Positions 54,227 through 64,000 of a stretch of 64,000 nt of DNA are shown in pieces (the first letter of the stretch is position 1; the number at the start of each line of letters is the position of its first letter). The position numbers and the translations under genes were made by a program. Below the pieces are notes generated by a model, which made no database searches, had not been told where the DNA came from, and saw only the letters and a list, made by a program, of their open reading frames with translations. The stretch is from Planctomycetota bacterium (lineage in GTDB: Bacteria; Planctomycetota; Phycisphaerae; Phycisphaerales; SM1A02), in assembly GCA_016873255.1 (NCBI GenBank), contig VGXR01000007.1, forward strand, positions 1 to 64,000, in the 5' to 3' direction.

Positions 54227-56035
54227 TCAGTCTCCCTGGTCGAGGATGGCCATGAACGCTTCCTGCGGGATCGACACGGTGCCGATCTGCTTCATGCGCT
54301 TCTTGCCGGCCTTCTGCTTCTCGAGCAGCTTCCGCTTGCGGCTGACGTCACCGCCGTAGCACTTGGCGATGACGTTCTTGCGCATCGACTTGATGCTCTC
54401 CCGGGCGATGATCTTGCCGCCGATCGCCGCCTGCAGCGGGATCTCGAACTGGTGGCGGTCGATCTGCTCCTTGAGCTTCTGCAGGATCTGGCGGCTGCGC
54501 TGCTCCGCGAAGTCGCGGTGGCAGATCAGCGCGAGCGCCTCGACGGGGTCGCCGTTCACGAGGATCTGCACCTTGACGAGGTTGTCGGCCCGGTACGAGG
54601 TGATCTCGTAGTCCATGGTGCCGTAGCCGCGCGTGACGCTCTTCAGCTTGTCGTAGAAGTCGTAGATGATCTCGGCGAGCGGGAGCTCGTAGATGAGCAT
54701 CTGCCGGTCCTCGCCGATCGCCACCTGGCTCTGGAAGAGGCCGCGGCGGTTGTCGCACAGCTTCATCAGGTCGCCGATGTTGTCGTTGGGGCAGATGATC
54801 TCGATCTTGACGATCGGCTCGCGGATCTCCTGCACGATGCCCATGTCCGGGAGGTCGGCGGGGTTGTGGATCTCGACCTCCTCGCCGTCGCTCTTCAGCA
54901 CCCGGTAGCTGACGGTGGGGGCCGTCTGCACGATGCTGACGTTGCCCTCGCGCTCGAGGCGCTCCTGCACGATGTCCATGTGCAGCAGCCCGAGGAAGCC
55001 GCAGCGGAAGCCGAAGCCGAGGGCCTCGGAGTGCTGCGTCTCGAAGGTGAAGCTCGCGTCGTTGATGTGCAGCTTCTCCATGGCCTCGCGCAGCGCCTCG
55101 AAGTCGGCGCGCTTGCCCGTGCCCTCCTCGTCGGTGGCGGGGTAGAAGTCGCAGTACACCATCTGCTTCGGCTCCTCGTAGCCGGGCAGGGAGTCGGTCG
55201 CCGGGTCGTTCTCGAGGGTGACCGTGTCGCCGACGCGCACGTCGGCGAGGCTCTTGATGCTGGCGCACAGGTAGCCCACCTGCGCGAAGTTCAGCTCCTT
55301 CATCTTCTGCGGGAACGGCGTGTTGCGGCCGAGGTCGGTGACGCCGAAGGTGCGCCCCGAGCCCATCATGCGGATCTTGTCGCCGACGCGGATCCGGCCG
55401 TCGAAGACGCGGATGTACACCACGACTCCGCGGTACTCGTCGTACTTGCAGTCGAAGATCAGCGCGCGCAGCTGGTTCATGCGCTGCTGCGGCGGGGGCG
55501 GCAGGCGCTCGACGATGCGGTCGAGGAGCTCGTTGATGCCCTTGCCGCTCTTGGCGCTGACCTGCAGGCAGTCCTCGGCGGGCAGGCCGAACACCTGCTC
55601 CACCTCCATCGCCACCTTGTCGGGGTTGGCGGCGGGCAGGTCGATCTTGTTGATGACCGGGATCAGCGAAAGGTCGTTGGACACCGCGAGGTACGCGTTG
55701 GCCACGGTCTGCGCCTGCACGCCCTGCGAGCTGTCCACCACCAGGATGGCGCCCTCGCACGCCTTGAGGGCGCGGCTCACCTCGTAGGTGAAGTCGACGT
55801 GCCCGGGCGTGTCGATGAAGTTGAGCTCGTAGTCCTCGCCCTGGTAGCGGTGCGTCACGGTGACGGCCGAGGCCTTGATGGTGATGCCGCGCTCGCGCTC
55901 GAGGTCCATCGAGTCGAGCATCTGCGCGCGGGCCTCGCGCTCGCTCACCGCCTTGGTGGCCTGGAGCAGCCGGTCGGCCAGCGTGCTCTTGCCGTGGTCG
56001 ATGTGGGCGATGATGGAGAAGTTGCGGATGCGCAC
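54227..56035 (-). CDS. lepA: elongation factor 4 (LepA)
   Basis: 602 aa ribosomal GTPase that back-translocates or aids initiation. G1 AHIDHGKST (9-17), switch I RGITIKA, G3 DTPGHVDF, G4 NKIDLPAA and the LepA C-terminal domain (ADNLVKVQILVNGDPVEAL, KKRMKQIG) are all present. GTG 56035 starts the G domain at the usual place. A TAGAAT hexamer (56048-56053) ends 12 nt upstream. Confidence 0.97.
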   Translation of the reverse strand: MRIRNFSIIAHIDHGKSTLADRLLQATKAVSEREARAQMLDSMDLERERGITIKASAVTVTHRYQGEDYELNFIDTPGHVDFTYEVSRALKACEGAILVVDSSQGVQAQTVANAYLAVSNDLSLIPVINKIDLPAANPDKVAMEVEQVFGLPAEDCLQVSAKSGKGINELLDRIVERLPPPPQQRMNQLRALIFDCKYDEYRGVVVYIRVFDGRIRVGDKIRMMGSGRTFGVTDLGRNTPFPQKMKELNFAQVGYLCASIKSLADVRVGDTVTLENDPATDSLPGYEEPKQMVYCDFYPATDEEGTGKRADFEALREAMEKLHINDASFTFETQHSEALGFGFRCGFLGLLHMDIVQERLEREGNVSIVQTAPTVSYRVLKSDGEEVEIHNPADLPDMGIVQEIREPIVKIEIICPNDNIGDLMKLCDNRRGLFQSQVAIGEDRQMLIYELPLAEIIYDFYDKLKSVTRGYGTMDYEITSYRADNLVKVQILVNGDPVEALALICHRDFAEQRSRQILQKLKEQIDRHQFEIPLQAAIGGKIIARESIKSMRKNVIAKCYGGDVSRKRKLLEKQKAGKKRMKQIGTVSIPQEAFMAILDQGD

Positions 56036-56050
56036 GGAGAACCACGCATT

Positions 56051-56476
56051 CTAGCGGGATTCGCCGAGCGCCGAACCGCATTCCGGGCAGGATGCGGGCG
56101 GCTTCGGGCCCAGCGGGTGGCCGCACTCGACGCAGGCGGGGTGCCCGAGCGAGGCAAGCGACAGGCGCACGAAGCGGACGTAGGTTCGCCGCATCGCCAC
56201 CGCGAAGGCCACGTGCTGCAGGAGCATGTACGCAAGGAAGGCGAGGCCGGCGACCGCCAGCGACGCGGCCGGGTGGCCGTCCCAGCCGTGCACGATGAGG
56301 TACGGGAGCGCCAGCAGCAGCGGCACCGGAAGCAGCGAGATCCACGTGAACGTCCAGCACGCGCGCCAGTCGCGCAGCATGCGCACGTTGGCCTCGACGT
56401 GAAGCACCACCTGCTCGCGCAGCGACAGCCGCAGCGAGGGGTCATGGAAGCGGGGCCACCAGTTCCAGTCAGCCAT
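56051..56476 (-). CDS. membrane protein with C-terminal zinc ribbon
   Basis: 141 aa, family not recognised. Two membrane spans (about 45-63 and 70-92) and a cytoplasmic C-terminal ribbon with CVECGHPLG and CPECGSALG. Its start overlaps the stop of the upstream gene by 8 bp, so they are coupled. It is the second membrane-tethered zinc-ribbon protein in the window; the ribbons differ. Function unknown. Confidence 0.7.
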   Translation of the reverse strand: MADWNWWPRFHDPSLRLSLREQVVLHVEANVRMLRDWRACWTFTWISLLPVPLLLALPYLIVHGWDGHPAASLAVAGLAFLAYMLLQHVAFAVAMRRTYVRFVRLSLASLGHPACVECGHPLGPKPPASCPECGSALGESR

Positions 56477-57299
56477 CCGCGCTCGGCTTTGCCGGCGCCG
56501 GGGCTCCGGATGCCGGCGCCGGCGCGGGCGGCGCCGGGGCCTTCGGCGCAGGGGGCGGCGCCTCGGCGTCCGGGCCCCCGGGCGGCGGGCTGAGCGGGGG
56601 CCGGGTCATTCGGCCGCCGCGGGACTCGAGCGTCCACTGGCCATCGGCGCCCTTCGTGCAGCGGAGGCTGGTGAGTTCCACGGCGGTGGTGTCGGGGGCA
56701 AGCGTGAGCACGTCGCCCTCGCTGTTCCAGTTGCCCGAGTGCTCGGTGATCCCCTGCGCGGGACCGGTGCGGCGCCATTCGTACCGTCCGTTGTCGAGGA
56801 CGAGGAGCTGCTCCTGCGGCGAGATCCACGCACCGAGCATCTCGTCGGCCATCACCCGCGGCGGCGACGGGACGGAGCGGAAGTCGCCCATGCCCTCGCG
56901 CACCAGTTCCGTGATGCCGCCGTCCTTCTGCAGGTTGACCCGGAAGCGGGTCCCGGGCTTGGAGCGGTAGGGTTCGAGGTCGAAGAAGACGTAGTTGGTG
57001 CGGCGCCACGCACCGACCTCGACGGGCCGCTTGAAGCGGTCCTGCGAGACCCACAGCCGGTAGGCACCGTTGCCCTCGAGCGTGAGCAGCTCCTTGCCGT
57101 TGGTCCACCAGCCGTCGATGCGCTCGGGCCGCGCGGGGTCGAAGTCGAGCGGCGCGTCGGGGGTCCGCTTGGAGTTCTGCGCGGGTGCCGCGGCCGCGGC
57201 AAGCGCTGCCGCGAGGAAGGGCGCCGCAAGGAAGGGCGACGCAAGGAAGGGCGCCGCGAGGAAGGGCGTGGGGAGGAGGCTGCGTGGGGCGGTCATCAT
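56469..57299 (-). CDS. secreted protein with repeated signal peptide
   Basis: 276 aa. The signal sequence contains three to four copies of an FLAAP-like unit (PTPFLAAPFLASPFLAAPFL, then an Ala run to APAQ), encoded by 15-bp DNA repeats. The mature part looks beta-rich (ELLTLEGNGAYRLWVSQDRF, NGRYEWRRTGPAQG, NWNSEGDVLTL) and ends in a long Pro/Ala tail. Two ATGs in tandem, 57299 and 57296, follow a GAGGAA site. It resembles lipocalin-like or META-type beta proteins only vaguely; function unknown. Confidence 0.65.
   Translation of the reverse strand: MMTAPRSLLPTPFLAAPFLASPFLAAPFLAAALAAAAAPAQNSKRTPDAPLDFDPARPERIDGWWTNGKELLTLEGNGAYRLWVSQDRFKRPVEVGAWRRTNYVFFDLEPYRSKPGTRFRVNLQKDGGITELVREGMGDFRSVPSPPRVMADEMLGAWISPQEQLLVLDNGRYEWRRTGPAQGITEHSGNWNSEGDVLTLAPDTTAVELTSLRCTKGADGQWTLESRGGRMTRPPLSPPPGGPDAEAPPPAPKAPAPPAPAPASGAPAPAKPSADG
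57213..57269. repeat. 15-bp tandem repeat encoding a signal peptide core
   Basis: Units of GAGGAAGGGCGCCGC or AAGGAAGGGCGMCGC at 57213, 57228, 57243 and a partial fourth at 57258. On the minus strand each encodes five residues (A-A/S-P-F-L). Changes in copy number would alter the length of the hydrophobic core in frame. Confidence 0.85.
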
Positions 57300-57319
57300 G
57301 GTTCCTCTACGCAGGCGGT

Positions 57320-58882
57320 TCAGGTGCGTATCACCGGAAGCACCACTTTTCGCTCGATGTCCGAGGTGGGCTGCGCCACCAGGTCGTAGCCATCGCTGCC
57401 GACGGCGGTGCATCGGACCAGTTCGCCGGGCGAGAGCCGCTCGCGCGAGACCACGTAGGTGAGCGAGTCGATCTGCGGGGCCTGGTGGTAGCAGCGCCCA
57501 ACGTGCAGGGTGGTGCCGTCTGCCACGCCGGCGGTCGCGCGGCCCGCCGTGCCTCCCGCGGCAGGACCGTCGACGAGGACGTCGAACTGCGCGCGCTGCT
57601 CGCCCTGGAACGCGGCGTTCTCGAAGGCGATCTCCTGCTGCGCGAGCATGAGCTCGCGCTCGCGCTCGTGCTTCACGGCGTCGGGCACGTGGAGCGCGGG
57701 GTCGGCATCCATGGTTCCCGCGGGGGTGCCTTCCTCGGGCGAGTAGCGGAACACGCCCATGGCATCGAAGCCGAAGTCGCGCACGAACTCGAGGAGCTCG
57801 GCGTGGTCCTCCGCCGTCTCGCCGGGGAAGCCGGTGATGAACGTGGTGCGGATGGCCATGCCCGGGATGCGCTCGCGCAGCTTCCCGAGGAGCTCCGCCT
57901 GCTGGCGCCTGCTCGTGTGGCGCCGCATCGCCTTCAGCATGCGGTCGCTCATGTGCTGCAGCGGCATGTCGATGTACTTGACGACCGTCTCGAGCGAGGC
58001 GATCGTGTCGATCATCTCGTCGGTGAAGTTCGACGGGTACGCGTACATCAGGCGCACCCAGCCGGCGCCGTGCTCCCGGACGGCGCGGTCGACGGCGCGG
58101 AGCATGCCGGAGAGGCCCTCGCCGTAGCCGATGTCGTCGCCGAAGCTGGTGGTGTCCTGGCCGATCAGGTTGAGCTCGAAGGCGCCGTCGGCGAGCAGCG
58201 CGCGGGCCTCGGAGACGATGGTCTCCACGGGCTTGGAGCGCATCTTCCCGCGGATGGAGGGGATGGTGCAGAAGGCGCAGCGCTGGTTGCATCCTTCGCT
58301 GACGCGCAGGTAGGCCCAGTGGCGCGGGGTGAGTCGCAGGCGGTTGGAGTCGTCCTCCCAGTAGCCGATGCCCTTCCCGTCCTTGCCGTTGACCGTGAGG
58401 CCCGCCGTCTTGAGCCCGCGCTCCGCCGCCGCCTGGAGCGCGTTCCCCGAGATCCAGTAGCGGGGCTCGGCGCCGCCGCCCGCGCCCGGCGCGGCGTTGG
58501 CCTCGCGCGCGGCGGGCCCGCGCACCGCGTCGAGGACGTGGTCGCGGTCGAAGACGCCGATCATGGCGTCGATGCCGGGCGCCCACTCGAGCATCTTGGC
58601 CCGGTGGCGCTGCACGAGGCAGCCGGCCACCACCACGCGCCGGGTCTTGCCGGCGTGCTTGCGCTCGAGGGCCTCGCGGATCACCTCGAGGCTCTCGTCC
58701 TTCGAGGCCTCGAGGAAGCCGCAGGTGTTGATGACGATGGCATCGGCTCCGTCGTGGTCGGAGACCAGCCGCAGGCCGTCCTGCGCGAGCACGCCGAGCA
58801 TCTTCTCGCTGTCGACGAGGTTCTTCGGGCAGCCGAGGCTGACGAAGGCCACGGAACGGATCTGGTCGGCGGTGGCGGTCAC
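57320..58882 (-). CDS. rimO: ribosomal protein uS12 methylthiotransferase RimO
   Basis: 520 aa radical-SAM enzyme that methylthiolates an Asp of uS12. The N-terminal UPF0004 domain has FVSLGCPKNLVDSEKML and VINTCGFLEASKDES; the radical-SAM cluster is EGCNQRCAFC; GFPGETAEDH and a C-terminal TRAM domain follow. An insert of about 50 residues near 125-175 (Ala/Gly-rich, with WISGNALQAAAERGLK) separates the first two domains and is longer than usual. GTG 58882; TAGAAT (58892-58897) ends 9 nt before. Confidence 0.95.
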   Translation of the reverse strand: MTATADQIRSVAFVSLGCPKNLVDSEKMLGVLAQDGLRLVSDHDGADAIVINTCGFLEASKDESLEVIREALERKHAGKTRRVVVAGCLVQRHRAKMLEWAPGIDAMIGVFDRDHVLDAVRGPAAREANAAPGAGGGAEPRYWISGNALQAAAERGLKTAGLTVNGKDGKGIGYWEDDSNRLRLTPRHWAYLRVSEGCNQRCAFCTIPSIRGKMRSKPVETIVSEARALLADGAFELNLIGQDTTSFGDDIGYGEGLSGMLRAVDRAVREHGAGWVRLMYAYPSNFTDEMIDTIASLETVVKYIDMPLQHMSDRMLKAMRRHTSRRQQAELLGKLRERIPGMAIRTTFITGFPGETAEDHAELLEFVRDFGFDAMGVFRYSPEEGTPAGTMDADPALHVPDAVKHERERELMLAQQEIAFENAAFQGEQRAQFDVLVDGPAAGGTAGRATAGVADGTTLHVGRCYHQAPQIDSLTYVVSRERLSPGELVRCTAVGSDGYDLVAQPTSDIERKVVLPVIRT

Positions 58883-58908
58883 GGGAGCGTGATTCTAGGC
58901 CCGCGCGC

Positions 58909-59436
58909 TCAGGCCACGAAGTGGGCGAGCATGGTGCGCCATTCGCCGTAGCGGTAGGGGACGGCGTGCTCCTCGTGCAGCGCGCGCAGGCGCGCGAGCA
59001 TGCGCTCGGACAGCTCCTCCTGCCATCCCGCGGCCCTCGGGTCGCAGAAGTACGCGCGGCAGCCCACCGGGCGGAATGCGTGCACGCCGCAGCGGCCTGC
59101 CTCGAGGAACGGGCAGTCGTCGCGGAGCGCGGCGGCGCGGACGTCCTCGGCGGTGGGCGTGCGCGCGGCGGCGCGCAGCGTCCACGCGGCCTCGAGCCCG
59201 GTGACGTACAGGAGGTGACCCCACTCGCCGAACCTGCAGCAGCGTCCGCTGGCGTCGCACACGGGCGCGAGCGCGGCGGTCGCCTCGGCCATGTCGCGGT
59301 GGATCGCGCGCAGGCCCTCGTCGACCGCGGGAGCGAACGCCGCCTCGGCCCACCGTGCCGCAAGCTCCGCTGCGTCGGGGGGCAGCGCGGCGAACGGGTC
59401 GCGCGGCTGCCCGGGCGCGCGACCGGGCCCGGTCAC
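58909..59436 (-). CDS. YkgJ-type cysteine-cluster protein, second copy
   Basis: 175 aa. CCRFGEWGHLLYVTG, then CPFLEAGRCGVHAFRPVGC and YFCDPR show a cysteine cluster of the CxxxxxxxC...C kind seen in YkgJ/UPF0153 proteins, which probably bind zinc or an Fe-S cluster. GTG 59436 overlaps the stop of the preceding YkgJ gene (GTGA). Function unknown; the adjacent genes are the other YkgJ protein and rimO. Confidence 0.75.
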   Translation of the reverse strand: MTGPGRAPGQPRDPFAALPPDAAELAARWAEAAFAPAVDEGLRAIHRDMAEATAALAPVCDASGRCCRFGEWGHLLYVTGLEAAWTLRAAARTPTAEDVRAAALRDDCPFLEAGRCGVHAFRPVGCRAYFCDPRAAGWQEELSERMLARLRALHEEHAVPYRYGEWRTMLAHFVA

Positions 59437-59915
59437 CGCGCCCAGCTCCCGCCGCCGGCCTTGTCCTTCTCGACCGCGATGCGGATGGTCACCAGGTCGT
59501 GGACCGGCCCCATGTCCATGCCGGGGCAGGGCACGTGCTTCTTGGTGTCCTCCCAGGCCTTGCGGCTGCGGAGGTTGCCCTCCCAGAACGGCCAGGTGCG
59601 GCACTGCTCCGGGCGCGCCTCGTAGAGACCGCAGACGGCCTTGCCGGGGATGGAGTTGCGGTCGAGGAAGATGCAGTCGTTGCCGAACTCGGTCTGCTTC
59701 TCGCGCAGCGACCGCTGGCGGCCGACCTTGCGCGAGTACCGCGACAGGAACTCGTCGAGCGGAAGGCCGACCTTGTCGGCCATCGCCTGGCCCTCGTCCA
59801 GCGAGAACAGCACCACGCCCTCGGGACCCGTGCAGCAGTTGCCGCACATCGTGCACTCGAAGCGCAGTCCGTCGCGGTACCAGGGCTCGCCCTTGCCGGG
59901 CGGGGTGGAAGGCAT
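59433..59915 (-). CDS. YkgJ-family cysteine-cluster protein
   Basis: 160 aa. CTMCGNCCTG near residue 20, then CIFLDR, CGLYEARPEQCRTWPFW and a late CPG give the full YkgJ/UPF0153 pattern, a putative metal or Fe-S binding protein. I chose ATG 59915 (MPSTPPGKGEPW) over ATG 59924 because the TACGAT hexamer (59923-59928) then ends exactly 7 nt upstream and would otherwise overlap the start codon. Cytosolic; function unknown. Confidence 0.8.
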   Translation of the reverse strand: MPSTPPGKGEPWYRDGLRFECTMCGNCCTGPEGVVLFSLDEGQAMADKVGLPLDEFLSRYSRKVGRQRSLREKQTEFGNDCIFLDRNSIPGKAVCGLYEARPEQCRTWPFWEGNLRSRKAWEDTKKHVPCPGMDMGPVHDLVTIRIAVEKDKAGGGSWAR

Positions 59916-59922
59916 GTGCATC

Positions 59923-59928
59923 ATCGTA
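59923..59928 (-). promoter_or_regulatory. -10 hexamer TACGAT, leaderless geometry
   Basis: TACGAT with a 7-nt spacer (59916-59922) to the ATG at 59915 of the YkgJ gene. Confidence 0.5.
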
Positions 59929-59949
59929 GGGGCTCGGCGCGCGGCGCCC

Positions 59950-59992
59950 GGAAAGGCGAAAGGGCGCGACGGTCGGCTGGACCGTCGCGCCC
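59950..59992 (-). terminator. terminator of rpoC
   Basis: Perfect 13-bp stem (59962-59974 with 59980-59992), 5-nt loop, followed on the minus strand by TTTCGCCTTT. Confidence 0.8.
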
Positions 59993-60044
59993 GTGGTTTC
60001 GTGAGCCGTGCGCCGGTGCCGAAGCAACCGGTGACGGACCTCGG

Positions 60045-64000
<3,956 letters not shown>

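Overview
The window is about 64 kb of very GC-rich (roughly 68-70%) bacterial chromosome, densely packed with genes. I see no insertion sequence, prophage, integrase or CRISPR array. The best guess for the host is a planctomycete of the Phycisphaerae type. This is an inference from an rRNA locus holding 23S and 5S but no 16S, a Gram-negative envelope (lpxA, OmpH/Skp, MlaE, lipoproteins), a PilM protein fused to a membrane tail, glycine-rich RRM proteins and many secreted proteins of unknown family. No 16S gene is present to confirm it.

Layout. Bases 1-5.6 kb (minus strand) hold the 3' part of NAD kinase, an ABC ATPase, a large membrane protein and an M20 peptidase, joined by 1-4 bp overlaps. 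Bases 5.6-9.8 kb hold small proteins of unknown function and a four-domain S1 protein. Bases 10.1-15.7 kb are a three-gene type IV pilus-like inner-membrane module, starting with a PilM-PilN fusion. Bases 15.8-19.2 kb are the rRNA promoter, 23S and 5S rRNA. Two RRM RNA-binding proteins follow, then an HscB-like J protein, tRNA-Ile(GAT), malate dehydrogenase, dprA, an MlaE/STAS pair and guaA.

Bases 28.1-32.3 kb (minus strand) form an unusual operon: a DnaA homologue with an altered DNA-binding signature, a secreted helical-repeat protein, and a DegT-family protein lacking the catalytic lysine and other PLP contacts. Next come a GNAT protein, bL27 and ObgE, then a vWA/thioredoxin/mutS operon, tRNA-Ala(CGC), a ZIP metal transporter and IleRS. 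The right end holds a lipoprotein, a CsaA-like tRNA-binding protein, a PpiD/SurA-like protein, rpsD, purF, lpxA with a WalJ-like hydrolase, lipB, ompH/lepA, rimO, two YkgJ-type cysteine-cluster proteins and most of rpoC.

Three themes stand out. First, many isolated genes have a TANNNT hexamer ending 6-8 nt (most often exactly 7 nt) before the start codon, which is the geometry of leaderless transcription; it also settles several start codons and explains very short divergent spacers. Second, several proteins keep their fold but lose key residues: the DegT protein, the DnaA signature, the IleRS zinc ribbon and the WalJ-like metal site. Third, the RNA side is unusual: unlinked 23S-5S, a hairpin just before 5S, and an RRM gene whose leader can pair with its own ribosome-binding site.
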